From a virus, in IMG/VR virus record IMGVR_UViG_3300045977_000222, positions 1 through 49,873 of that record: 49,873 nucleotides of DNA, one strand, 5' to 3'. The notes under the pieces were generated by a model. The model had not been told where the DNA came from, ran no database searches, and was given only the letters and a program-made list of their open reading frames with translations. Positions 39,935-48,880 of this stretch are shown here, piece by piece. The translations under genes and the position numbers were made by a program. How positions within the stretch are numbered: position 1 is the stretch's first letter; every line of letters starts with the position of its first letter.

Positions 39935-40425
39935 ACGGAGACCGGTCCATGTCCATCGCCGAATTCGTGACGGCGGAACTCCGGCGCCGCTATCAGGCCG
40001 AGACGGACGCGATCATGGCGGACTGTGACGCACGCGACCTGCCGGTCGAGCAATGGCCCATCATCCAACTGCCCGACCTCCTAGCGGACTACCTCCGCGA
40101 GGTGCCGCAGATCGCCGCGGCGTGGTGTGCGCTCAGTGAGGACGATCGACGGGTGGCGCTCCTCGCCCTCCTGAAGCAACTTCAGGCCGACAGCAAGGCG
40201 GAAGAAGACCGCTACAGGCACCTGACCGATGTCGCGGAAAAACGCGCGAAGCACAATCGTGAGCTCACGGAAGACATCGAGGCCGTGATTCCGGGCGCAT
40301 CGCGGTGGACGCTCAGGGTCCTTTCGGACTACTTCGACGCGCATCCCGACGAAGCCGCCCAAGTCGCGTTGCGCCAGCGAATACGGTCGGCTGCCGGGAT
40401 CGCGCCGCCCGCCCAAGAAATGTAA
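39931..40425 (+). CDS. Hypothetical phage protein, 164 aa
   Basis: The ATG at 39931 overlaps the previous stop and has AAGGAGG at 39917-39923. The chain is helical throughout (IAEFVTAELRRRYQAETDAI, RVALLALLKQLQADSKAEED), acidic at the centre. No catalytic motif is visible. Its place after the initiator/loader pair suggests an accessory replication role, without direct evidence. Confidence 0.6.
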   Translation: MNGDRSMSIAEFVTAELRRRYQAETDAIMADCDARDLPVEQWPIIQLPDLLADYLREVPQIAAAWCALSEDDRRVALLALLKQLQADSKAEEDRYRHLTDVAEKRAKHNRELTEDIEAVIPGASRWTLRVLSDYFDAHPDEAAQVALRQRIRSAAGIAPPAQEM

Positions 40426-40434
40426 GGAGGGTCG

Positions 40435-40704
40435 ATGACTCACCTACTGCACCTACTGACCGATGAAGAGCTCATCGACCTGCTGCATCGACGTTACAGC
40501 TCCAAGGCCGAGGAGCACTTTGTCGAGTGGTGCGCGGAATGGACCGCGAAGGCTTTCGTTCACGAACACCCCGACCTCACGGCCGGCCAGACAGTTGAGG
40601 ACTTGAAGGCTGAAGCGTTGGCAGATCCCACGTTTACTGCGAAGGCCCGCGCGCGGTTTCGATACGAAACATTCGACGCGATGAAGGAGCAAGGCCATGG
40701 GTAA
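40435..40704 (+). CDS. Hypothetical phage protein, 89 aa
   Basis: ATG 40435 has AAGGAGGG at 40424-40431. The sequence MTHLLHLLTDEELIDLLHRR is a Leu-rich helix, then a Trp/Phe-rich segment (VEWCAEWTAKAFVHEHPDL). Codon use is a little less GC-rich than its neighbours. It overlaps the excisionase-like gene by 8 nt. No function is assignable. Confidence 0.6.
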   Translation: MTHLLHLLTDEELIDLLHRRYSSKAEEHFVEWCAEWTAKAFVHEHPDLTAGQTVEDLKAEALADPTFTAKARARFRYETFDAMKEQGHG

Positions 40705-40963
40705 ACCGCAATTGGCGTCAGCGAATCAGGAAACCGCGGAACCAACGCCCTGGCTGACGGTGCCGGAAGGGGCCCGGCGCGCCAAGTGCGGGCCGAAGGT
40801 GATCTACAACGCGGTGCGGCGGCGAAAGTTGCGGGCCGTGCGCGTGGGCAATGCGTTTCGCATCCACGTCGAGTGGCTTGATTGCTGGCTTGAGGCGCAG
40901 GCGACGGTCGTGAACCCCGAGGCCCCCGGCCGGGAGATTCCGTTCGCGGTGCGGCGGTCTTAG
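40697..40963 (+). CDS. Excisionase-family (MerR-like HTH) protein, 88 aa
   Basis: ATG 40697 lies 8 nt inside the preceding gene. WLTVPEGARRAKCGPKVIYN AVRRRKLRAVRVGNAFRI is the helix-turn-helix and wing of excisionase/AlpA-like proteins, and HVEWLDCWLEA is the usual final helix. It would bend attP DNA to favour excision, or regulate int. Proximity to the integrase (240 nt upstream) supports this. Confidence 0.75.
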   Translation: MGKPQLASANQETAEPTPWLTVPEGARRAKCGPKVIYNAVRRRKLRAVRVGNAFRIHVEWLDCWLEAQATVVNPEAPGREIPFAVRRS

Positions 40964-40996
40964 CGTATGTCACTACACCTGTGGTAGCGTAGGCGC

Positions 40997-41206
40997 ATGG
41001 CACATTCCGACTTCACCGACGTGCTCCCCACGGTGGCGGTCACCGCGCCGAAGGTGATGATCACCCTGCGCCTGGACAAGGTCATCATCGACTACTACCG
41101 AAAGACTGGCAAATTGTGGCACTCGAGAATCAACGCGGACCTCAAGTTCATGGTCGAACAGCGCCAAGCCGCGAAGCCCGCCAGCCGCCGGCGGAGAACA
41201 CGATGA
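40997..41206 (+). CDS. BrnA-like RHH protein without adjacent toxin, 69 aa
   Basis: ATG 40997. The segment KVMITLRLDKVIIDYYRKTG KLWHSRINADLK is the classical BrnA antitoxin motif (LRLDxDVLxxFRxxGxGyQxRIN), although no BrnT gene is next to it. The C-terminus is basic. A short inverted repeat (CTAC/GTAG near 40973-40988) precedes it. It is coupled to the integrase by ATGA and may control int or neutralise the BrnT encoded at 35234. Confidence 0.7.
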   Translation: MAHSDFTDVLPTVAVTAPKVMITLRLDKVIIDYYRKTGKLWHSRINADLKFMVEQRQAAKPASRRRRTR

Positions 41207-42555
41207 GCGCCCAGCGCCAGAACCTGCGCAAGCAGTGCCCCTGCCCCGAGACCAAGTGGGCGAAGTGCGCGCATTCGTGGCACGTCGTGGCGCAGCAGCA
41301 GTGGGTCAGCCTCGACCGCTACTGCAAGCGGCGCGGGCTCGACCTGGTGCGGCTGCGCGGCGAGGCCGAGCCGCTCCGCGACCGCATCGTCAAGGAGATC
41401 GAGAGCGGCACCTACGAGGCGAAGCCCAAGGCGGTGACGGCGACGGCCACCGCGGGGACGGAGCCCGAGACCGAGGGTCTGACGTTCGATCAGGCGTGGC
41501 CGCTGTTCATCGAGACGCTCGGGGACATCGAGTCGGTCAAGGACGAGGAAAGCCGGTATCGCACGCTCGCCGCCATCGACGTGCCGGGCGCCGGGCGCCT
41601 CGGGGCGCTGTCGCTCGCGAGCCTCACCGAGACCCATGTCGAAACGGTCTTCGCGCGGGCCACCAAGGGCAAGGCCGAGAGCACGAAGAAGAAGTATCGG
41701 CGCGCCCTGAAGCGACTGTGCCGCTGGGCCGTGCGGAAGAAGCACCTGGCGGTGAACCCGATCACCGAGGAGACCGTGCTACGGGTGGGCAAGGATGTCA
41801 TGCGCACCCGGCGCGTCAAGCCGGACGAGGAAGCGAACCTCCTTGAAGCGGCCGGCGAGGGCCGCAGTGACGCGGCGTGGCGGCTCGTGGCGCTCATCAC
41901 CGCGGCGCTCGACATCTGCGCGCGCATCGGCGAACTGCTCGCCCTCCAGTGGCGCGACATCCTCTGGGACGAGGGCGAGCACGGGCGCGTTCTGGTGCGC
42001 GCCGTCGAGCGGGGCGCGCGGAAGAACCGCAAGAGCCGTCGCGTGCCGCTCACCCCGCGGCTGCTGGTGCTGCTCCGGCGCCTACAGACCCTGCATCCGC
42101 CGGGCAAACCCTGGGCGGGAACGCACTACGTGTTCGGTGACGCCATCGGCGGCCGCGTGAAGAAGATCCGGAAGGCGTGGATGACGTGCGTGCTGCGCGC
42201 CCACAACGTGCTGCCGACCTGGTCGGGCACGAAGATCGATAAGGCCACGCGCGAGGCGTTCGCCGCGATCGACCTGCACTTCCACGACCTGCGGCACGAA
42301 GGGGCGTTGCGATGGTTGGCGAAGGCCTACACGCTGCCGACCATCGCGCAGCTCCTTGGGCACTCGAACATGGACTCGCTGAAGGTCTATCTCGGCATCG
42401 AGCAGGAGGACGCCCTGGACGAAGCCGACCGTCTGAACGCTGCGGAAACACCCGCGGCACCGGCCGCGACGGCTCCGCGCGGTAGTAAACGGGTAGTATT
42501 CGGCCGACGGGGGCGTGTCCTCGCTCATCTCGCGAAAGGAGGCGCTCGACGATAA
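41203..42555 (+). CDS. int: Tyrosine-family integrase, 450 aa
   Basis: Start ATG 41203 in an ATGA overlap. Catalytic residues are visible: Arg241 (CARIGELLAL), His361 and Arg364 (HDLRHE), His387 (LGHSN) and Tyr396 (VYLGI). The N-terminal region contains an arm-binding and core-binding part (LTFDQAWPLFIETLG, STKKKYRRALKRLCRWAVRK). A CPCPE...C cysteine cluster starts the protein. The codons for its tail contain an arm-type repeat (42474-42498). attP lies directly downstream. Confidence 0.9.
   Translation: MSAQRQNLRKQCPCPETKWAKCAHSWHVVAQQQWVSLDRYCKRRGLDLVRLRGEAEPLRDRIVKEIESGTYEAKPKAVTATATAGTEPETEGLTFDQAWPLFIETLGDIESVKDEESRYRTLAAIDVPGAGRLGALSLASLTETHVETVFARATKGKAESTKKKYRRALKRLCRWAVRKKHLAVNPITEETVLRVGKDVMRTRRVKPDEEANLLEAAGEGRSDAAWRLVALITAALDICARIGELLALQWRDILWDEGEHGRVLVRAVERGARKNRKSRRVPLTPRLLVLLRRLQTLHPPGKPWAGTHYVFGDAIGGRVKKIRKAWMTCVLRAHNVLPTWSGTKIDKATREAFAAIDLHFHDLRHEGALRWLAKAYTLPTIAQLLGHSNMDSLKVYLGIEQEDALDEADRLNAAETPAAPAATAPRGSKRVVFGRRGRVLAHLAKGGARR
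42474..42498 (+). repeat. Arm-type direct repeat R1
   Basis: TCCGCGCGGTAGTAAAC then GGGTAGTA, so GGTAGTA occurs twice 10 bp apart. Copy R2 at 42736-42760 differs in one base. R1 lies inside the int 3' end, about 123 bp from the tRNA anticodon loop. It is a likely integrase arm-binding site. Confidence 0.6.
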
Positions 42556-42587
42556 CGTTTTGGGTGACATAGACTTACGACCAGCAC

Positions 42588-42639
42588 GCGCCCGTAGCTC
42601 AGTTGGATAGAGCACCGGCCTTCTAAACTGATTCCGGGC
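42588..42639 (+). tRNA. tRNA-Arg(UCU)-like 5' half; candidate attP core
   Basis: GCGCCCG (42588-42594), a D-arm (GCTC...GAGC, 42597-42611), CCGGC (42613-42617) and the loop CTTCTAA with anticodon TCT (42620-42622) reproduce a bacterial tRNA-Arg 5' half. The 3' anticodon strand and T-arm are absent; ACTGATTCC follows. CGGGCGC at 42633-42639 could pair with the 5' acceptor, hinting at a deletion remnant. It is not a functional tRNA. It lies just downstream of int and between two arm repeats, so it is best read as the attachment-site core. Confidence 0.65.
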
Positions 42640-42735
42640 GCGGCCGTCGTAGGCCTTCCTTCGCCACCCATCCTTTTCCTTAGCAAATCAGCGCAGCACG
42701 AATCCTCGCGCGGACTATCGCGGCGCCGCGTTCTG

Positions 42736-42760
42736 TCCGCGCGGTAGTAAACCGGTAGTA
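42736..42760 (+). repeat. Arm-type direct repeat R2
   Basis: 24 of 25 bases match R1 at 42474-42498, in the same orientation, again with two GGTAGTA units. It lies about 115 bp beyond the tRNA anticodon loop, so R1 and R2 are almost symmetric about the core. Confidence 0.6.
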
Positions 42761-42765
42761 AACCC

Positions 42766-42781
42766 TGTTACTTACGTAACA
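42766..42781. promoter_or_regulatory. Short inverted repeat before the second giant gene
   Basis: TGTTAC and GTAACA are 6-bp inverted repeats with spacer TTAC, 28 nt upstream of ATG 42809. They lie between R2 and the ribosome-binding site TAAGGAG (42795-42801). A regulatory site for the downstream gene is possible; the motif is short. Confidence 0.35.
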
Positions 42782-42808
42782 CCTGTCAGTCGTTAAGGAG
42801 ACGCTCTG

Positions 42809-45800
42809 ATGCCACCGCAGTCCTCCATCTTCGGCCCGGTGTTCCCCACGGAGGAGCAGGCCCCGGCACCGTCCCCAATGGCCCCTGGCGGCTTCCAGTT
42901 CCCGCCCTCGCGCATCTTCGGGCCGCCGGTCGATGACGAACAGCTCGCGCGCCGCGTCGGCGAGGCGCGGACCGCGAGCCCGGATACCGCCGCGCGCATC
43001 TGGGAGCTGCAACGCCGGACCGGTCTGCCGGGGGCGGTGATCGGGGATCATCTCGAGGAGATCGAGCGTGAGGCCGCGTCGCGCGACTTCGACGCGGCGA
43101 AGTTTCGGCGGGAGTCTCCGTATCTCGCGGCCTGGCTGCAGGAGGACGAGCAGCAGGCGGCGATCGCCAACGACGACCTCGCCAACATGGGGCTGCTCGA
43201 GTGGCTGGTGACCGCGCCGGAGCGCGCGTTCAGGCGCAGCCAGGCGCAAGTCGAACTGGCGCAGCTGCGCACCAGGAGTTTGTTCGGGCCGCCCCTCACC
43301 GACTGGGAACACCGGCGGCTCGCGGAGCTCAAGCGCGCGATGGGGGCCGGCGGCGCGCTCGGCGTCGGCGACTCCTGGTTCAGGGGCGCGGTGACGGGCG
43401 CCGCGGAGCAACTGCCGATCCTGTGGGGGAGCACCCTCAAGGGGGCCGAACGTGCCGCCATTGCCGGACCGGCGGCGGGCACGATGGCCGCGATCGCCGC
43501 GCCGCTCACGGGACCGGCCACGCCGTTCACGGTGCCGGCGATGACGGCCGGCGGCGTCGCCGCCGGCGTCCTCGCCGGGGGCGTGGAGTTCGGGTTCCAG
43601 CTCGAGGCGGGCCTCGCCTACGACGAGTTCCTGGAGGTGACGGACGAGCTCGGGCGCACGATTGACCCGGAGGTCGCCCGCGTGGCCGCGATTGCCACAG
43701 GCGCCATCAACGCCGGACTGGAGGCGTGGGGGTTCGAACGCTTCCTGCGCCTGTTCCCCGGCATGAAGTCACTCCTCGGCACGGTGTCGCGTCCCGCCGT
43801 CAAGGAGGCGCTGCGGTCGGCGACGGTGCGCGCCGCCCTCGCGAAGGCTGCGAAGGCCTACACGGGCAACCTGACGCTGGAGACGGCCGTGGAGCTCGCG
43901 CAGGAATTCGGCACCATCCTCAGCGGCGAGGCGGCGAAGGCGGCGAGCGGCGTGGAGGGCGCGAGCGCGGAGGACATTGCCGCGCGCCTCAAGGCCACGG
44001 CCGTGCAATCGGCGCAGTCGTTCACGCTCCTGTCGGCCATCGGGCCGACGCTCGGCGTGCGCAGCGACGTGGTGGCGGCGCGCCAGGCCGAACACAACCA
44101 GACGTTCTTCACCGCGCTGGGTGAAGGCGTCGCGCAATCGAAAACCGCCGCGCGGAATGCGAACGCGGTGCAGAACTTCCTCGCGACGGCCACGAAGGAT
44201 GGGCCGCTCGCGCACGTCTATGCGCCGGTCGATACCTGGACGACCTACTGGCAGTCGAAGAACCTCGATCCGGCGGCGATGGCGACCGAGCTCACCGGCG
44301 ATAGCGAGGCCTACGCGCGGGCCCGGCGCGAGGGGACAGACCTGGTCATTCCGACGGCGCGGTATGCCGCCAAGCTCGCCGGCACCGCGCACAACGCCTT
44401 CTTTGCCCAGGAACTGCGCACCGGTCCGGAGCAGCCGAACTTCCGCGAAGCGAAAGCCATGCGCGCGGCGGTTGAGGCGCGGATGACCGCCGCCGCAGCG
44501 GAGGCGGGGACGACCGCCGCCGCGGCCTCGCCGGCGCGGCAGGCGCTCGTCACCCAGCTCGAGGCGGCAGGCGTGGCGCCGGACGAAGCCGCCCGCGTGG
44601 CTGACCTGCACGGCGCCATCGTCGGGACCATCGGCGCACGGGCCGGGCAGTCCGAGGCGCAGCTGGTTGAGGACTATCCGATCGCCGTCACGCGCCCGGG
44701 GTTCGAAGGGTTCAACGTGACGGCTTTGCCAAAAGAGGAAGCCGTCACGCCGCCCGATGCCGCGACCACGACGCTGGAGCAAGGCGGCGTGGAGGAGGTG
44801 CGGAGCGTTGCTCCGCAGGACGCCGAGACGGCGCTCGCATGGGACTACCTCAAGGCCACCGCGCCGGACGACTTCGCATACGCCAGGGCGACGAACCAGA
44901 TCCCGGTCGTGCCCGTCGATGTGCCACGCGAGGAGGTCGAGGCGGTCGTCGCGGAGTTCCGCGCCACGCGCGCGGCCGATCCTGCGGATTTAAATCCGCA
45001 GGGACCGTCGGGTCCCACGGGGACCGTCGTCGTCCACTACGAGCAGCGCAAGGGCACCGGCGGGAAGCGCGGGTTCATCTCGTTCCCCACCGGTCGCGGC
45101 CCGCGCCGTTTCCAGATCGGGCTCCTCAAGACTGCCGACCCCTCAACGCTCCTCCACGAGCTCGGGCACTTCTACCTCGAGGTGCTCGGCGACCTAGCCG
45201 ATGGGCTGGCGGCGCAGGACCCGGCGACCCTCAGCGACACGCAGCAGCGACTGGTTGCGGACTACCAGGCCTTCCTGCAGTTCCTCGGCGTCGAGAGCCG
45301 CGACGCCATCACGACCGAGCACCACGAAAAGTTCGCGCGCGCGTTCGAAGCCTACCTCTACGAAGGCAAGGCACCATCGGTCGAGTTGCGCTCCGCGTTC
45401 GCGTCCTTCGCCGCCTGGCTGACCCGGGTGTATCGCTCGATCCGGGCGCTCGACGTCGAGTTGAGCCCAGAGGTGCGCCAGTTGTTCGACCGGCTGGCGG
45501 CGACGGACGAGGCGATTGCGGCGGCCCAGAGCGAGGCGGAGGTCTCGCCGCTCTTCACCGATGCCGAGTCGGCCGGCATGACCGAGCTCGAATTCGCGGC
45601 CTACCAGGACGAGGTGCGCGAGGCGCACGACCGCGAGCATGAGATCGTCCGGACGAAGGTCCTGGCGGACCTGAAACGCGCCGACCAGGCGTGGTGGACG
45701 AAAGCCAAGGACGCGATGACCGCCACGGTCACGGCGGAACTGCAGCAGGACCCGGTCTACCGGGCGATGAGCGTCATGCGGACCGGCGCCTATCCGGACG

Positions 45801-48800
45801 GCACACCGTTCGTTGAAGGCGAAGACCCGCCCGTGCCGATCAAGCTCTCGCGCGCGTCCCTCGTCGCGCACTACGGCAAGGACATCCTCGCCCGCCTGCC
45901 GCGGCCGTATCTCTACGCGAAAGACTCCGGCATCACGGCCGATGCCGCGGCCGAGAACTTCTGGTTCTCGAGCGGGGACGAGCTGCTCAAGGCCATCATC
46001 GAGGCGGTGCCGTTTGGTGAGATGGTCGCCCGCGAAGTCGATCGCCGGATGACGGCGGAATACGGCGACATCTTCACCGATGGCCGGCTTGAGGCCGAAG
46101 CGGCGGCGATTGTCCAAGGTGGCGAGCACCGGCAGCGGATCGTGCAGGCCGAGCTCAAGGCGCTGACCAAGGGGCTGGCGCGGTCGACCATTCCGTCGGC
46201 CGCCGTGCTGAACGAAGCAGCGCGGCGCCAAGTAGCGGCGACGAAGATCCGCGACCTGCGCCCGGGCCTGCATCTGCAGGCGGCACGCCGGGCCTCCAAG
46301 CAGGCGTTCGAACTGATGGCGACCGGGCAGGACCGCGCCGGCGCGGTGCGGGCGAAGTTGCAGGAGCTCATCAACCTGGCGCTCTACCGCGAAGCGCGCG
46401 ACACCCTCGAGCGCGTCGAGTCGATGCGCCGGACGATGCGCGGCTACCGGTCGACCACCGCGCGCCAGCGGTTCGGCAAAGCCGGGGCCGACTACCTCAC
46501 CCAGATCGATGCCCTGCTCGACCGCTACGAGCTGGCGCGCGTCACGCAGAAGGAGCTGGCGGGGCGCGTCACACTGGCGGCGTTCGTCGACGCGCAGCAG
46601 AAGGCAGACATCCCGATCGAGATCCCGCAGACCCTGCTCAATGAGGCCCGCCGCATCAACTACCTCGACGTCCCAGTCGGCGAGTTCACCGACGTGTATG
46701 ACGCGGTCGAGCACCTCGCGAGACTCTCGCGGCTCAAGAACGAGCTCCTGAAGGCGGCCAAGCGGCGCACGTTCGAAGAGGCGCGCGACACCCTGGTCGG
46801 CTCCATCCTGCTCCACAACGACAAGCAGCCCACGAAGGTGGAGTTCCGGCCGGAGGACGAGCGGCGGGATTTCATCAACGACACGTTCGCTTCGCACACC
46901 AAGCTCGCCATCCACGCCCGGGCGCTCGACGGGTTCGAGGACGGCGGCGAGATGTGGGAGCAGATCATCCGCCCCATCAACGAGGCGGGCGACGCCGAAG
47001 CGGTGATGCGCGAGGACGCCATCACGCGGATGGCGGCCCTCTTCAAGCAGGCCTATCCGGGGCTCGAGCTCGGGCGACTCAACCGGAAACTCTTCATCAA
47101 GGAGATCGGCACCAGCCTCTCAAAAGAGGGGCGTCTGCTGGTGGCGCTCAACTGGGGCAACGAGGACAACCGGCAGCGGCTCCTCAACGATCCGAAGCGC
47201 CAGTGGAATGCGGCCCAGATCCAAGCCATTCTCGAAACGCTCGACCGCCGCGACTGGGAATTCGTGCAGGGCGTGTGGGACTACGTCGACTCGTTCTGGC
47301 CGGCGATCGAAGCCAAGCAGAAGCGGGTCGTCGGGCTGGCACCGGAGAAGGTCGTCGCGACGCCGGTCGATACGAAGTTCGGGCAGTTCCGGGGCGGGTA
47401 TTTCCCGATCAACTACGACGGCCGGCTGGTCGCGCGCGCCGGTGTGCTGAAGGAAACCGGCGAGGCGACGCTGAAGACCTTCGCGGCCTACGTGTCCGCG
47501 ACGACGCGCCGGGGCCATACGCAGGCGCGCATCGACAACGTCAAGATGGCGGTGCGGCTCGACTTCTCGGTGCTCTTCAACCACGTCGACCAGGTCATTC
47601 ACGACCTCACGCACCACGAAATGCTGATCGACGTAAACCGCCTGCTCGAGGACCGCGACGTGCAGGCGGCGATCGTCGACACGCGCGGACACCAGGTGTA
47701 TCGCCAGTTTGTCAATGGCCTCGAGGACATCGCCATGGGCGCGGCTCCAGCGAAAAACTGGGGAGAGCGCGCGGCTAATTTCGCTCGCGGCGGCACACAG
47801 GTCGCCCTGCTCGGCCTCAACTTCTGGACGGCGCTGCAGCAGCCGCTCGGGCTCTTCAACGGCATGTTTCAAGTCGGGCCCAAGTGGGTCATCCGCGGGA
47901 TGAAACGCTGGCTCCGCGATGCGGCGACGATGCAGTCCACGCTCCAGTGGATCCACACCAAGTCGGCGTTCATGAAAGATCGCGCGACCGGCGGCGCCAC
48001 GCAGGACCTGCAGGATCTGCGGGCGACGTTGTCACGCCCGAATAGTTACTTCGATGTCCTGGTGCGAACCGCCACGAAAGACAAAGTCACGCAGCAGAAC
48101 ATTCTCAATTCGTTTCTCTGGCACATTACCCAGGCGCAGAAGATCGCGGACGTGCCGACGTGGATCGGGGCGTACGAGAAGCACATGGCGCAGGGGGATC
48201 AGACGCTGTCGGTGGAGGCGCTCGAGGCGCGTGCGGTCGCGCTCGCCGACCAGGCCGTGCGCGATGCGCAGGGGAGCGGGCGCATCAGCGATCTGGCGCA
48301 GGTCCAGCGCGGAGGACCGATCTTCAAGTTGTTCATGACGTTCTACAGCTACGGGAACGTGCTCTTTAATCAGACGGTCGAGGCCTACGGCCGGACTGAA
48401 CCGTCGCTGAAGCGGCCGGGCAACGCGGCGGCGTTCATCGGGCACCTCTCGTTGCTCTACGCCTTCCCGGCGCTGGGATTGGTGGTGATGTCACGGGCGC
48501 TCGGGCGCACCGGCGGCGACGAGGACGACGAGTCGTTCATGGTCGAGTTCGGCAAGGAGATGCTGTCGGCCGCCCTGAACACGATGGTCGGGGTGCGCGA
48601 GCTCGGCGGCCTGCTGAACGAAGGCGTGCGCGGCTACGCCGGCCCGGCCGGCACCCGTGTCGTGCAGGCGGCGTATCAGCTCGGCCAGCAGATCAAGCAG
48701 GGCGAAGTCGACGAGGGTCTCGTCGGCGCCGCCACCAACGTCGCCGGCATCATCTTCCGGTTCCCGGCCACCCAGGTGCAGCGCACCGTCGAGGGGTTCA

Positions 48801-48865
48801 TGGCGCTGCAGGAAGGGCGCACCCGTAACCCGGCAGTCCTGTTGATCGGGCCGCCGCGCGACTAA
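42809..48865 (+). CDS. Second giant polyvalent ejection protein with HELGH motif, 2018 aa
   Basis: ATG 42809 has AAGGAG upstream. Residues 1-641 align without large gaps to the 2893-aa protein (roughly 75-80% identical by eye). The two proteins differ after GFEGF. Residues 642-768 are a unique linker where the other has about 1000 residues. Residues 769-1894 appear identical to 1644-2769 of the other, including HELGH (His783, Glu784, His787). The last 124 residues diverge again (GRTGGDEDDE). It is probably ejected with DNA. It lies immediately after attP, away from the morphogenesis operon. Confidence 0.85.
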   Translation: MPPQSSIFGPVFPTEEQAPAPSPMAPGGFQFPPSRIFGPPVDDEQLARRVGEARTASPDTAARIWELQRRTGLPGAVIGDHLEEIEREAASRDFDAAKFRRESPYLAAWLQEDEQQAAIANDDLANMGLLEWLVTAPERAFRRSQAQVELAQLRTRSLFGPPLTDWEHRRLAELKRAMGAGGALGVGDSWFRGAVTGAAEQLPILWGSTLKGAERAAIAGPAAGTMAAIAAPLTGPATPFTVPAMTAGGVAAGVLAGGVEFGFQLEAGLAYDEFLEVTDELGRTIDPEVARVAAIATGAINAGLEAWGFERFLRLFPGMKSLLGTVSRPAVKEALRSATVRAALAKAAKAYTGNLTLETAVELAQEFGTILSGEAAKAASGVEGASAEDIAARLKATAVQSAQSFTLLSAIGPTLGVRSDVVAARQAEHNQTFFTALGEGVAQSKTAARNANAVQNFLATATKDGPLAHVYAPVDTWTTYWQSKNLDPAAMATELTGDSEAYARARREGTDLVIPTARYAAKLAGTAHNAFFAQELRTGPEQPNFREAKAMRAAVEARMTAAAAEAGTTAAAASPARQALVTQLEAAGVAPDEAARVADLHGAIVGTIGARAGQSEAQLVEDYPIAVTRPGFEGFNVTALPKEEAVTPPDAATTTLEQGGVEEVRSVAPQDAETALAWDYLKATAPDDFAYARATNQIPVVPVDVPREEVEAVVAEFRATRAADPADLNPQGPSGPTGTVVVHYEQRKGTGGKRGFISFPTGRGPRRFQIGLLKTADPSTLLHELGHFYLEVLGDLADGLAAQDPATLSDTQQRLVADYQAFLQFLGVESRDAITTEHHEKFARAFEAYLYEGKAPSVELRSAFASFAAWLTRVYRSIRALDVELSPEVRQLFDRLAATDEAIAAAQSEAEVSPLFTDAESAGMTELEFAAYQDEVREAHDREHEIVRTKVLADLKRADQAWWTKAKDAMTATVTAELQQDPVYRAMSVMRTGAYPDGTPFVEGEDPPVPIKLSRASLVAHYGKDILARLPRPYLYAKDSGITADAAAENFWFSSGDELLKAIIEAVPFGEMVAREVDRRMTAEYGDIFTDGRLEAEAAAIVQGGEHRQRIVQAELKALTKGLARSTIPSAAVLNEAARRQVAATKIRDLRPGLHLQAARRASKQAFELMATGQDRAGAVRAKLQELINLALYREARDTLERVESMRRTMRGYRSTTARQRFGKAGADYLTQIDALLDRYELARVTQKELAGRVTLAAFVDAQQKADIPIEIPQTLLNEARRINYLDVPVGEFTDVYDAVEHLARLSRLKNELLKAAKRRTFEEARDTLVGSILLHNDKQPTKVEFRPEDERRDFINDTFASHTKLAIHARALDGFEDGGEMWEQIIRPINEAGDAEAVMREDAITRMAALFKQAYPGLELGRLNRKLFIKEIGTSLSKEGRLLVALNWGNEDNRQRLLNDPKRQWNAAQIQAILETLDRRDWEFVQGVWDYVDSFWPAIEAKQKRVVGLAPEKVVATPVDTKFGQFRGGYFPINYDGRLVARAGVLKETGEATLKTFAAYVSATTRRGHTQARIDNVKMAVRLDFSVLFNHVDQVIHDLTHHEMLIDVNRLLEDRDVQAAIVDTRGHQVYRQFVNGLEDIAMGAAPAKNWGERAANFARGGTQVALLGLNFWTALQQPLGLFNGMFQVGPKWVIRGMKRWLRDAATMQSTLQWIHTKSAFMKDRATGGATQDLQDLRATLSRPNSYFDVLVRTATKDKVTQQNILNSFLWHITQAQKIADVPTWIGAYEKHMAQGDQTLSVEALEARAVALADQAVRDAQGSGRISDLAQVQRGGPIFKLFMTFYSYGNVLFNQTVEAYGRTEPSLKRPGNAAAFIGHLSLLYAFPALGLVVMSRALGRTGGDEDDESFMVEFGKEMLSAALNTMVGVRELGGLLNEGVRGYAGPAGTRVVQAAYQLGQQIKQGEVDEGLVGAATNVAGIIFRFPATQVQRTVEGFMALQEGRTRNPAVLLIGPPRD
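45114..48492 (+). repeat. 3,379-bp direct repeat, copy 2
   Basis: The same orientation and apparently the same bases as 28386-31764, offset +16,728. The left edge follows TTTCC/CTTCG differences; the right edge is the A at 48493 versus G at 31765. The identity is nucleotide-level, since wobble positions and opposite-strand translations also agree. Confidence 0.9.
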
Positions 48866-48880
48866 CAGAAGGAGACACTC

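Noticed and set aside
42588-42639. A functional tRNA gene
   Set aside because: The anticodon stem is unpaired on its 3' side and there is no T-arm.
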